A stretch of DNA of 64,000 bases from Sphingobacterium thalpophilum (GTDB lineage Bacteria > Bacteroidota > Bacteroidia > Sphingobacteriales > Sphingobacteriaceae), in contig NZ_LR590484.1 in assembly GCF_901482695.1 (NCBI RefSeq), positions 4,030,001 to 4,094,000 on the forward strand, read 5' to 3'. A program made the translations under genes and the position numbers. Positions 8,581 through 17,007 of this stretch are shown piece after piece. The notes beneath the pieces are model-generated. The model was not told the origin of the DNA. It was given only the letters and a program-made list of their open reading frames with translations, and searched no databases. The stretch's first letter is position 1, and each line of letters opens with the position of its first letter.

Positions 8581-9894
8581 ATGAAAGTTTTAAAATTTGG
8601 TGGTACTTCAGTAGGAAGTGCAGCACGTATCAAAGGGTTGTTGGATATCGTAAACCCTTCCGAGCGTCAGATTGTCGTGTTGTCCGCAGTTGCTGGAACG
8701 ACAAATGCTTTAGTAGAAATTGGTCAAGCTTATTCAGCAGGTAAGAAGGACGAAGCTAAGGATTTGATCAAGCAGCATAAGGATAAGTACGAAGACCTTA
8801 TTAAGGAACTTTTTAATACTGAAGCAGGCTATAAGAATGGTAAAGAGCTAATCGACTACCATTTTAATTTAATCTCCAGTCTGGCAAACGAGTTGTTTAC
8901 ACCGATTGAGGAGAAAATCATCCTGGCACAGGGCGAACTCCTGTCTACCACATTATGGCATTTCTATCTCAACGAAATAGGAGTATCCTCTGTACTGTTA
9001 CCGGCGCTGGACTTCATGAAAATTGATGAGGACAATGAACCAATGGTAGAATATATCGGTGAGAAATTGGGACATATTCTGGCTCAATATCCCGACAATA
9101 GCCTGTTCATCACACAGGGTTATATTTGTAGAAACTCATTCGGCGAAATCGATAACCTTCGTCGGGGTGGATCTGATTATACAGCTTCGCTGATCGGGGC
9201 GGCCATCCGTGCTGATGAGGTCCAGATCTGGACAGATATCGACGGTATGCACAACAATGACCCGCGTGTCGTGAAAGGTACGACTCCAATAGCGCACCTC
9301 AGCTTCGATGAAGCCGCAGAACTAGCTTATTTCGGCGCGAAGATACTTCACCCGCAGTCTGTATTCCCTGCGCAGAAGTACAACGTTCCAGTACGTCTGC
9401 TTAATACGATGGAACCTAATGCAAAAGGTACATTGATTAGTAAAGACGGTGCTCAAAAGGGCTGTATCCGGGCAATTGCCGCTAAAGATGGCATCACCGC
9501 GATTCATATCCATTCTTCACGTATGTTGTTGGCTTATGGTTTCCTACGTCGTGTGTTTGAAATATTTGAACGGTATAAAACACCGATTGATATGATTACA
9601 ACCTCGGAGGTCGCGGTGTCTCTTACCATCGATGATACCACTAATTTGACAGATATTATTAAAGAGGTCGAAGATTTTGGGACGGTTACGGTTGATGGTG
9701 AGCAGACAATTGTCTGTGTGGTCGGTGATTTTGGACTCAACAGCCACGGCTATGCTGCACGTGTGCTCGATGCAGTAAAACACCTCCCTGTGCGTATGAT
9801 TTCCTATGGTGGATCTGATTTCAACGTTTCCATTTTGCTGAACTCCGATCATAAAACAGAGGCTTTACGTTCATTGCACAATCGTTTATTTTAA
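8581..9894 (+). CDS. lysC: Aspartate kinase (monofunctional)
   Basis: 437 residues. Phosphorylates aspartate, first step of lysine/diaminopimelate, threonine and methionine synthesis. Seen: start MKVLKFGGTSVGSAARI, the aspartate-binding region LRRGGSDYTASLIGAAI, WTDIDGMHNNDPRVV, and C-terminal ACT repeats (about residues 300-437) that normally carry allosteric control by lysine or threonine. There is no fused homoserine dehydrogenase domain. It is 14 bases before lysA, so the pair looks dedicated to diaminopimelate and lysine. Confidence 0.96.
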   Translation: MKVLKFGGTSVGSAARIKGLLDIVNPSERQIVVLSAVAGTTNALVEIGQAYSAGKKDEAKDLIKQHKDKYEDLIKELFNTEAGYKNGKELIDYHFNLISSLANELFTPIEEKIILAQGELLSTTLWHFYLNEIGVSSVLLPALDFMKIDEDNEPMVEYIGEKLGHILAQYPDNSLFITQGYICRNSFGEIDNLRRGGSDYTASLIGAAIRADEVQIWTDIDGMHNNDPRVVKGTTPIAHLSFDEAAELAYFGAKILHPQSVFPAQKYNVPVRLLNTMEPNAKGTLISKDGAQKGCIRAIAAKDGITAIHIHSSRMLLAYGFLRRVFEIFERYKTPIDMITTSEVAVSLTIDDTTNLTDIIKEVEDFGTVTVDGEQTIVCVVGDFGLNSHGYAARVLDAVKHLPVRMISYGGSDFNVSILLNSDHKTEALRSLHNRLF

Positions 9895-9908
9895 GAAAGC
9901 ACGTTTAT

Positions 9909-11069
9909 ATGATTAATACAGATATTGCAACAAAATTTGCTGACAGAGAGACACCATTTTACTACTACGATATGGATGTGCTGGCACGGACCTTGGAGGC
10001 AGCGCATGAAGCATCGCAGAAAAGGGGATTCCACGTTCATTATGCACTTAAGGCTAATTTCAATGATGTGTTGCTGAAACGCATACAGGAGATCGGATTT
10101 GGCGCTGACTGCGTCAGCGGAAATGAGGTAAGGAAGGCAATAGAATGTGGATTTACTCCTCAGAATATCACTTTTGCTGGGGTTGGAAAGTCAGACAAGG
10201 AAATCAACTATGCCCTTACACAACAGATTTTTGCCTTCAACGTCGAATCTATCCAAGAACTCGAAGTCATTAACGAGCTGGCATCAAAACAAGGTGTAAA
10301 AGCCAATGTAGCTTTGCGTATCAATCCCAATGTGGATGCGCACACGCATCATTATATTACGACTGGTCTTGATGAAAATAAATTTGGGGTGCCAAATGCC
10401 GATCTTGAAAAATGTGCTTCGGTACTAAAAAAGTGTGAATTTATCGAACTGGTGGGGCTGCATTTCCATGTAGGATCGCAGATTACCGATATGACTGTGT
10501 TTAAAAGCCTATGCGTAAAAGTCAACGAATGGAAAAACTGGTTCGAGGAGCGTGGAACACAGATCCGTGTACTGAACGTAGGTGGCGGATTGGGAATCGA
10601 CTATAAAAATCCTGACAGTAATTCTATTCCGGATTTTGAAGCTTATTTCGATATCTTTGACCGTTTCCTGGAGAGAAAACCATATCAGGAAGTCCATTTT
10701 GAATTAGGCAGAGCTCTGGTTGCACAATGTGGCAGCTTGATAAGCCGGGTACTTTATGTTAAAAATGGTGTAAAAAAGAATTTCCTCGTTCTGGATGCGG
10801 GGATGACTGAGCTTATGCGACCGGCCCTATATCAGGCTTATCACAAGATCGAAAATCTCAGTGCTGTTGAGACCGAGGAATCCCTGAATTATGATGTCGT
10901 CGGGCCCATCTGTGAGTCTTCAGACTGCTTTGGTAAAGAAGTCCCGCTGCCGGATTCTGGACGTGGTGATCTTATTGCCATCCGTTCCGCTGGAGCTTAT
11001 GGAGAGGTAATGGCCTCCCGTTATAATTTGAGGGAAGAAATCAGATTTGTCTATAGCGATCAGTTATAA
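9909..11069 (+). CDS. lysA: Diaminopimelate decarboxylase
   Basis: 386 residues. Decarboxylates meso-diaminopimelate to lysine using PLP. Seen: PLP lysine in HVHYALKANFN (Lys48), HFHVGSQITD, the glycine-rich phosphate loop NVGGGLGIDY, and the active-site PICESSDCFG (the Cys from the partner subunit) with the C-terminal RSAGAYGEVMASRYN. It could in principle be a related carboxynorspermidine or PLP fold-III decarboxylase, but the motifs and the lysC neighbour favour LysA. Confidence 0.95.
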   Translation: MINTDIATKFADRETPFYYYDMDVLARTLEAAHEASQKRGFHVHYALKANFNDVLLKRIQEIGFGADCVSGNEVRKAIECGFTPQNITFAGVGKSDKEINYALTQQIFAFNVESIQELEVINELASKQGVKANVALRINPNVDAHTHHYITTGLDENKFGVPNADLEKCASVLKKCEFIELVGLHFHVGSQITDMTVFKSLCVKVNEWKNWFEERGTQIRVLNVGGGLGIDYKNPDSNSIPDFEAYFDIFDRFLERKPYQEVHFELGRALVAQCGSLISRVLYVKNGVKKNFLVLDAGMTELMRPALYQAYHKIENLSAVETEESLNYDVVGPICESSDCFGKEVPLPDSGRGDLIAIRSAGAYGEVMASRYNLREEIRFVYSDQL

Positions 11070-11090
11070 GTGATATTCCAATACTATTCC

Positions 11091-11134
11091 AAAATTTAAA
11101 GGCCGATTCATCGATGAATCGGCCTTTAAATTTT
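11091..11134. terminator. Long bidirectional terminator after lysA
   Basis: Perfect 20-bp stem AAAATTTAAAGGCCGATTCA paired with its exact complement around a 4-base TCGA loop. The A/T flanks give a U tract on either strand. It isolates lysC-lysA from the Lgt-like gene 18 bases downstream. Confidence 0.9.
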
Positions 11135-11151
11135 GAGTATGTAATTCTGAC

Positions 11152-11934
11152 ATGTCTTTTGTATACTTGTCTATGTTTACAGCGATTGAATTTCCGGCGA
11201 CCATCGATTTATTCGGTAAGACGTTCCTTTTGCACCCATTTATGGAAGGGCTGGGGATGTTTGTCGGTATGCGCTATTACCAGTTTTTGAAATGGAACGA
11301 TAAAGAAAGCTTAGGACATACCCATTCGCTGCTGATCCTGATAGCAGCGGCTTTGGGCGCGCTGGTCGGCTCTCATTTGGTCGGCTCTCTGGAGCGTCCG
11401 GCTGAATTGTTGGCAGCTTCAAATATCTGGCGATATATTTGGTTCAATAATACGATTGTCGGTGGGCTGGCTGGTGGACTCATCGCGGTTGAATTGATGA
11501 AGAAAATCATAGGAAAGAAGGAAAGTACCGGTGACAGAATGGTATTTCCCTTGATCGCTGCGATCGCCATCGGACGGATCGGCTGTTTCTATACAGGTGT
11601 TTTTGAACAGACTTATGGTCTGCCGACGGACTGTCCACTGGGGATGTATCTGGGGGATGATTATAAGCGACATCCGGTAGCATTGTACGAAATTGCTTTT
11701 CTGATCATGCTGTTTGTTGCTCTTCAGACATTTACGCGAAAATACCGATATCAGAGCGGTGTGCTCTTTCAGCTTTTCATGGTCAGTTACTTTAGTTTTC
11801 GCTTTTTATTGGATTTTATCAAACCACGTGATGTTATTTTTTTTCATTGTAGCACCATACAGATCACCTGTCTTATCGTGATGATTTATTATATTTATTT
11901 ACTAAACACGATAAACGTACAAAAAAGGGGGTAG
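11152..11934 (+). CDS. Lgt-family (prolipoprotein diacylglyceryl transferase-like) membrane protein, divergent paralogue
   Basis: 260 residues with about seven membrane helices. Family marks seen: FLLHPFMEGLGMFVGMRYY at the N-terminus, GRIGCF keeping the Arg equivalent to E. coli Lgt Arg143, G-x-PT, and KRHPVALYE, plus RFLLDFIKPR near the end. Canonical Lgt moves diacylglyceryl from phosphatidylglycerol to the lipobox Cys. Here the usual His-Gly-Gly loop (E. coli His103) reads TIVGGLAGG, and the Asn-Gly after GRIG-x-F is absent (YTG), so the substrate may differ. It is 2 bases ahead of a small membrane protein and in a run with a Tes-like radical SAM gene. The start could also be the Met at 11173. 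Confidence 0.8.
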   Translation: MSFVYLSMFTAIEFPATIDLFGKTFLLHPFMEGLGMFVGMRYYQFLKWNDKESLGHTHSLLILIAAALGALVGSHLVGSLERPAELLAASNIWRYIWFNNTIVGGLAGGLIAVELMKKIIGKKESTGDRMVFPLIAAIAIGRIGCFYTGVFEQTYGLPTDCPLGMYLGDDYKRHPVALYEIAFLIMLFVALQTFTRKYRYQSGVLFQLFMVSYFSFRFLLDFIKPRDVIFFHCSTIQITCLIVMIYYIYLLNTINVQKRG

Positions 11935-11936
11935 CG

Positions 11937-12173
11937 ATGTATCTATTGGAAGGATCATTCGGTTCGGAAAACACGGCGATGCTGGGTTTATTTTTACTTG
12001 TTGTAGGAGCGATCACCATTGGAATAGCCTTGTTGGTGATTATCATAGGCTCCATTATAAAATCGGGTAAAAAAAGCGTGAAATTTAATATTAATCCTTG
12101 GCTTAAAGTGCTATTGGGCGGAATCTCGGCAATGATTGCCGGCGGCGTGGTCTGTGGAATTGCATTGAATTAA
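11937..12173 (+). CDS. Small two-helix membrane protein of the Lgt-like/radical SAM cluster
   Basis: 78 residues, not recognised. Two hydrophobic helices (about residues 15-42 and 56-76) are separated by a basic loop (KSGKKSVKFNINPW). An A/G-rich AAAAAAGGGGG-like stretch just upstream, inside the end of the preceding gene, may serve as ribosome binding site. The 2-base gap to the Lgt-like gene and 13-base gap to the radical SAM gene imply translational coupling, so it is likely an accessory or scaffold subunit of that membrane pathway. Confidence 0.75.
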   Translation: MYLLEGSFGSENTAMLGLFLLVVGAITIGIALLVIIIGSIIKSGKKSVKFNINPWLKVLLGGISAMIAGGVVCGIALN

Positions 12174-12186
12174 ATGAAGATTATAT

Positions 12187-13590
12187 ATGCCGGTTAGAAA
12201 TTATACCTACTACGATTATACCATCAGTCTCTGCCCGACCTGCCTCTGCCGTATCGGAGCAAAAATTATTATTGAAGAGGATCGGGTTTTTATGACTAAA
12301 CGCTGTCCGGATCACGGCTTTTTTAAAACCCTGATTGCCACTGATGTGGACTACTACAAAAATATCCGTAATTATAATAAAGCCTCCGAAACGCCATTAA
12401 AATTTGAGAAGGAGGTGCATTATGGTTGTCCATATGATTGTGGTCTCTGTATCGACCACGAACAGCATAGCTGCCTGTCCATTATCGAAGTCACTGACCG
12501 CTGTAATCTAACCTGCCCCACTTGCTACGCCATGTCTTCGCCGCATTATGGAAGACACCGTTCTCTAGCTGAAATTGAACAGATGTTTGACAAGGTGGTC
12601 GAAAGTGAGGGAGAGCCTGACGTAGTACAGATCAGTGGTGGCGAACCGACAATTCATCCTGAGTTTTTCAAGATTCTGGATATAGCAAAGACAAAGCCTA
12701 TTAAACACCTTATGCTCAATACCAATGGTATACGTATTGCCAATGATCCTGGCTTTGCTGAGCAGCTTGCTACCTACGCTCCAGAATTCGAAATCTATTT
12801 GCAGTTTGATTCCTTCCGCCCAACTGTGCTTGAGAAGTTCAGGGGTAAGGATCTGACAGCAATTCGGAAAACGGCGATCGAAAAATTAAATGCGCTCAAC
12901 TTGAGTACGACATTGGTCGTTGTTCTGGAAAAAGGGACCAATGACGATGAAATTGGCGCAATACTTGAGTTTGCATTAAATCAGCAATGTGTACGCGGTG
13001 TGACATTTCAGCCTGTAGAAATTGCTGGTCGGAATGATGCTGATGCCCAACATCATAAAATGACGCTGACTGAAGTACGGCAGCAGATCCTCAGGCAGTA
13101 TCCATTGCTGCATCCGAACGATATTATACCCGTACCTTGCAATCCAGATGCATTGGCCATGGGCTATGTACTCAAGCTCGGTGGGCAGAAGATCCCGCTA
13201 ACACGGCATATTGATCCGGCGGTATTACTAAATAATCAGTCGCGCAATACAATCGTTTACGAACAGGATAAAGGTGTTCAGATGCAATTGCTCGATATTT
13301 TTAGTACCGGTATTTCTGTGGATAAAGTAAAACCAAAAGTAAATCAATTATTATGTTGCCTTCCTGACGTCTGTGCACCGGATCTGGATTACGACAACCT
13401 TTTTCGGATTATCATAATGAATTTTATGGACGCGCATGATTTTGATGTCCGTGCGGTGAAAAAATCTTGTGTGCATATTGTTAACAAAGATTTAAAATTG
13501 ATTCCCTTTGAGACTATGAATTTATTTTATCGGGATGATAAGGTGCAGCATCTGGAGAAACTGAAATTGTCGGATGCAGTAAGATTTTAA
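12187..13590 (+). CDS. Radical SAM protein of the Tes/MJ0619-like family
   Basis: 467 residues. Order of marks: an N-terminal Cys cluster CPTCLC (C16, C19, C21) with KRCPDHG (C40); GCPYDCGLC (C81, C85, C88); the radical SAM CxxxCxxC in VTDRCNLTCPTCY (C106, C110, C113) binding the SAM-cleaving 4Fe-4S cluster; the SAM-binding ISGGEPTIHP; and a C-terminal Cys-rich part (LLCCLPDVC, KSCVHI). This multi-cluster layout is that of archaeal tetraether synthase (Tes), which joins lipid chains by C-C bonds between unactivated carbons, and of its largely uncharacterised bacterial relatives. The usual PFC near the C-terminus reads PFETMN. Third gene of a tight cluster with an Lgt-like enzyme. A lipid substrate is inferred, not shown. 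Confidence 0.85.
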   Translation: MPVRNYTYYDYTISLCPTCLCRIGAKIIIEEDRVFMTKRCPDHGFFKTLIATDVDYYKNIRNYNKASETPLKFEKEVHYGCPYDCGLCIDHEQHSCLSIIEVTDRCNLTCPTCYAMSSPHYGRHRSLAEIEQMFDKVVESEGEPDVVQISGGEPTIHPEFFKILDIAKTKPIKHLMLNTNGIRIANDPGFAEQLATYAPEFEIYLQFDSFRPTVLEKFRGKDLTAIRKTAIEKLNALNLSTTLVVVLEKGTNDDEIGAILEFALNQQCVRGVTFQPVEIAGRNDADAQHHKMTLTEVRQQILRQYPLLHPNDIIPVPCNPDALAMGYVLKLGGQKIPLTRHIDPAVLLNNQSRNTIVYEQDKGVQMQLLDIFSTGISVDKVKPKVNQLLCCLPDVCAPDLDYDNLFRIIIMNFMDAHDFDVRAVKKSCVHIVNKDLKLIPFETMNLFYRDDKVQHLEKLKLSDAVRF

Positions 13591-13602
13591 TTAGAGATCT
13601 CT

Positions 13603-13610
13603 TATTTTTG
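13603..13610 (+). promoter_or_regulatory. -7 box TATTTTTG ahead of the MscS gene
   Basis: Exact TAnnTTTG match 13 bases after the radical SAM stop codon. It predicts a transcript starting about 13616, downstream of an in-frame ATG at 13608, and so supports the ATG at 13689 as the start of the channel gene. Confidence 0.5.
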
Positions 13611-13688
13611 CGGTGGCGGATACCTCGCTGGGTACGGGAGAAAATAGCTTGTCGCGGTATATCGTTTATAAATTTTACAAGAGCAAGT

Positions 13689-16022
13689 ATGAAACTGCCG
13701 GTCATAAAATATTTGATTGCCGTGATGGTGCTAGCAATATTGCACCTGAATGTGCTTGGACAAGACTCAGTCTTGCTGAAAAGAGGCGTGGTCAACGACA
13801 GGGTGCAGGCCAATGTCAGCCGCAAGCTGGGTGTAGATTCTGTGCGCGCCGGAAATGATTCGCTTCGAAGTGAGCTGAGAAAGATAAATCTAGCCTTTCT
13901 TTCCAATATCCGGATTTCGTCCCTAGCCGAGGTAGTTGCCCAGCTGAACGAAAAGTCAAACGCGTATGCGGCGATAAATAGTCGTACAGCCGAAGATTCT
14001 ATCTCCACAGTGAAGCGTATGATCAGTGAAGAAATCAGACAGCTCAGGTCGATGAAAGGTAGTATTGGTAATTATGTGAACAGCCTCCATACAACCAGAC
14101 AGCAGATCGGGGATGTGGTCAGCCGTTTTGATATCAATGCTGGAAATCATGGTAGAGCATATCAATACCTGAACAACGCAGAACTGAAGCTAACGGCAAA
14201 GATGGACTCGCTCGAATTGATTGGCCGTAGTATCGATCAGCTTATTAGCACAAACCAGCATCATCTCACTCGTCTTGATCAGTTACATACGACAAAGAGC
14301 AACAGCAGCAATAGAGACTCTCTAAGGAGCAAGAGTTCGCTTTGGAAGGCCAACTCTACCAGTATTTCAAAAGAAGTAATTTTGAACAATATTCGCAGCA
14401 ATTACAGCAACAATAAATCCATAGATAAATATGTCAACCGAACAGATTGGGCGAGCCGTATTTTACTCATTGTGCTGGGCATGGCATACTGTTACTGGAT
14501 AGCTCGTGTTGCATATGTCCTTAGACAGCATGATGCTCAAAACAAAATTGCCATTGATACGATTGTCGGAAAGACCATCATCTTTCTTCTTACATTGCTG
14601 CCATTCGTCAATTTCTTTACACCAACTTTTATACTCCAGGCCTCACAGCTGCTGATCATGTTGATTTTTATGTTTTTGCTGCGGCACAAAATGACGGGAC
14701 AACAGCGCAAGATCGCACTGATTCTGATCGTCTTTTATCTGTTGGATGTCTTTGCTAATATGATTGTCAGCGATGACCTGCTGCTGCGCATCATATGCAT
14801 TGCATTTAATTTGGTCGCCTTAGGACTGGTCAGCTATACGAAAAGACGGATACAGAATCCGCAAAGTCCGGGTTATGTCAGTAGCTTTGTCTACGTGATA
14901 TTTGCAATTTTAAATATTACAGCGATCACATTGAATATCATCGGCCATGTGGATCATTCCCGCAGCTTTAGCATTGCCTGCGCCGTTGGGCTGGTCCAGT
15001 CCTTCACTCTGCAGTATTTTTCTGATATGATCAAAACTGATGTTCGCAACCAATTCCGAAAAGATCGCTTAGTTGCCGGTTTTTGGAGACGTTTTAATGA
15101 ACAGCGTACGCTGGCAATCGTCGCAAAAATACTTCGGGTCATCTGTATATTGCTCGCTATTATTGTATTGGCTAATAATTTACAGTTTATCGAGCAATTA
15201 TGGAATCTGAGCGAAACATTCTTCGGTAAGGTCCGATCCATTGGAAGTATATCTTTCACGTTGGGCAATCTTGGGGTTGCCATACTGCTGCTATTGGTGG
15301 CAAACTGGTTTCAGAAAAATATCAGCCTCATTGTCCTGGGGGGAGAAGACGGCCAGATCAATCAGGTCTACGATCAGAAGATGACCTTGTTCCCTTTGTT
15401 CCGTCTTGCGATTATTCTGATCGGTTTTTTCATGGCTGTCTCCGCTCTGGGAATGAGCCTGGATAAATTGACGGTTGTTATTGGAGCACTAAGTGTCGGT
15501 ATAGGTCTCGGAATGCAGAACATCATCAATAATTTTGTATCCGGCATTATCCTGGTTTTCGATAAGCCTTTTCGGGTAGGCGATCAGATCGAGCTCGCTG
15601 ATAAAAAAGGACGCGTCAAAGAAATAGGTATTCGTGCGAGTGTGTTAAAGACGGGAGATGGCGCAGATGTAATCATTCCCAATGGCGATCTGCTGTCCGG
15701 AAGGGTGGTCAACTGGACCTTGTCCCAGGAATACAGTAAGACAAGTTTCGTCCTCCATATTGACCGAAAGGCAGATCTTGAAGAAGCCAAACAATGGATC
15801 CGAGATGCCATGGCGGCGAGCCCACACTTTGTGAACGACCGCGAAAGCGGGATTAGTGTACAGGATATCAGCGAAGATATGATCTATCTGAGCGTGTCGT
15901 GCTGGGTGAATTTTGCAGCAAATGTGTCGGCTTTCAAAAACGACCTACTCATTATCTTGTATAAGCAGTTCGAAGAAGCTGGGCTGAAATTTTACAGTGT
16001 CCTTCCCCCCAAAAGTAGCTAG
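13689..16022 (+). CDS. MscS-family mechanosensitive ion channel, large form
   Basis: 777 residues from the ATG at 13689, chosen because it opens a clear signal peptide (MKLPVIKYLIAVMVLAILHL...GQ) and lies downstream of a -7 box. A periplasmic helical domain (about 30-250) contains coiled-coil stretches. About ten membrane helices follow, then the MscS core: VVIGALSVGIGLGMQNIINNFVSGIILVF (the Gly/Ala-rich pore helix) and the beta domain with FRVGDQIE and VIIPNGDLLSGRVVNWTLS. It resembles MscK/YbdG-scale channels that release solutes on hypo-osmotic shock. Its position next to a putative lipid-modifying cluster is suggestive, because MscS gating depends on the bilayer. Confidence 0.92.
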   Translation: MKLPVIKYLIAVMVLAILHLNVLGQDSVLLKRGVVNDRVQANVSRKLGVDSVRAGNDSLRSELRKINLAFLSNIRISSLAEVVAQLNEKSNAYAAINSRTAEDSISTVKRMISEEIRQLRSMKGSIGNYVNSLHTTRQQIGDVVSRFDINAGNHGRAYQYLNNAELKLTAKMDSLELIGRSIDQLISTNQHHLTRLDQLHTTKSNSSNRDSLRSKSSLWKANSTSISKEVILNNIRSNYSNNKSIDKYVNRTDWASRILLIVLGMAYCYWIARVAYVLRQHDAQNKIAIDTIVGKTIIFLLTLLPFVNFFTPTFILQASQLLIMLIFMFLLRHKMTGQQRKIALILIVFYLLDVFANMIVSDDLLLRIICIAFNLVALGLVSYTKRRIQNPQSPGYVSSFVYVIFAILNITAITLNIIGHVDHSRSFSIACAVGLVQSFTLQYFSDMIKTDVRNQFRKDRLVAGFWRRFNEQRTLAIVAKILRVICILLAIIVLANNLQFIEQLWNLSETFFGKVRSIGSISFTLGNLGVAILLLLVANWFQKNISLIVLGGEDGQINQVYDQKMTLFPLFRLAIILIGFFMAVSALGMSLDKLTVVIGALSVGIGLGMQNIINNFVSGIILVFDKPFRVGDQIELADKKGRVKEIGIRASVLKTGDGADVIIPNGDLLSGRVVNWTLSQEYSKTSFVLHIDRKADLEEAKQWIRDAMAASPHFVNDRESGISVQDISEDMIYLSVSCWVNFAANVSAFKNDLLIILYKQFEEAGLKFYSVLPPKSS

Positions 16023-16084
16023 GGAAACCAGTTCGGTCAGGCAGTTGAATATCGTTGGCTATATTCGTATACATGCCTTCGATT

Positions 16085-16903
16085 TCATCCCTTACGGTAA
16101 GCTTTTGGGCTGAGCCCCTTCGCTCGTTTATAGAAGTGGGAAAGATGGCTTTCGTCCACAAACCCTAATTCTGCAGCAATCTGTTTGAGTGTATAGGTTG
16201 GGGATTTCAACCGGCTCTCTATCAATTCAAGCCGATAGGTATTGATGTAGGACCGTAAACTCATCCCGAAATTTTTCTTGAAGTAGACACCGAAATAACT
16301 GGGGGAAATGTTAAACTTTTGCGCGATGGTTTTTATCTGTAAATGCTCAGGCGTGAAGATATGCTGATGAATATATGTGGAGATAGACCGGTCAATAGAT
16401 GACTGTTGCAGTGGAAGACGCTGTACTTCAGAGAACTCTTTATAAAGACTAAAAGCAGCAACGAGCTGATCAAACAACCACTGCGAGTTGAGGTTCACTG
16501 CCGTCGCGCAATAAAGCCGGATAGCTTCCATCACAAAAGAATAGGTGAGGCGGTCGTGGGCGTCCATTCGTAGTTTATGTTCGCGTAGGCCGCGATCGTT
16601 CATGAGTTCCATAATCCAGGCATATAGCTTCTGGCTGCGGCGGTTTTGAAGGAAATACGTATCGGTAAAAAGTATAAACAGAAAATGTGTCTTCTCCACG
16701 ATTTTGAAATAATGCTTATCGGAGGGGCTTACCAGAAATAGGTCGCCCTGTTCATATTCTAGCTCAAACTTATTGATCACATGAAGACCCTCGCCGCGCC
16801 GGATATAGACAAACTCATAGTAATTCTGCCCATGTAAAGGCAGGTGAAAACTGTCTTCGACAAACTCGTTAATCAATAATGGCGCAAATTGCTTTTTTTG
16901 CAT
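16085..16903 (-). CDS. AraC-family transcriptional regulator
   Basis: 272 residues. An N-terminal cupin-like sensor domain (about 15-90; GDLFLVSPSDKHYF) is followed by two C-terminal HTH units (about 170-270) with IAQKFNISPSYFGVYFKKNFGMSLRSYI and IAAELGFVDESHLSHFYKRAKGLSPKAYRK. It binds DNA as a dimer on direct repeats; the effector is unknown. It is divergent from the AEC transporter gene and the shared 104-base gap carries two TATACAT repeats 21 bp apart, so it most likely controls that transporter and itself. Confidence 0.93.
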   Translation of the reverse strand: MQKKQFAPLLINEFVEDSFHLPLHGQNYYEFVYIRRGEGLHVINKFELEYEQGDLFLVSPSDKHYFKIVEKTHFLFILFTDTYFLQNRRSQKLYAWIMELMNDRGLREHKLRMDAHDRLTYSFVMEAIRLYCATAVNLNSQWLFDQLVAAFSLYKEFSEVQRLPLQQSSIDRSISTYIHQHIFTPEHLQIKTIAQKFNISPSYFGVYFKKNFGMSLRSYINTYRLELIESRLKSPTYTLKQIAAELGFVDESHLSHFYKRAKGLSPKAYRKG

Positions 16904-16925
16904 TGAACATTTATTATATCATTAA

Positions 16926-16954
16926 ATATACATAAAAATAATGTATTTATACAT
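16926..16954. promoter_or_regulatory. Candidate AraC-type operator in the divergent gap
   Basis: Direct repeats TATACAT at 16927-16933 and 16948-16954, start to start 21 bp (two helical turns), the spacing AraC-family dimers commonly use. The right copy is also part of the palindrome ATGTAT-TT-ATACAT (16941-16954). The rest of the 104-base gap is plain AT-rich sequence. Confidence 0.5.
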
Positions 16955-17007
16955 GTTTTAACCTTCTCAACTATCGCACTTTTGTGTTGTAAAAATCGAA
17001 TAAAAAG

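Noticed and set aside
13608..13688. Upstream start for the MscS gene
   Set aside because: It would begin within the -7 box and put 27 non-family residues before a good signal peptide.
13514..14008. 164-codon minus-strand frame across the radical SAM/MscS junction
   Set aside because: Overlaps coding sequence of two well supported plus-strand genes and looks like a mirror of the signal-peptide region.
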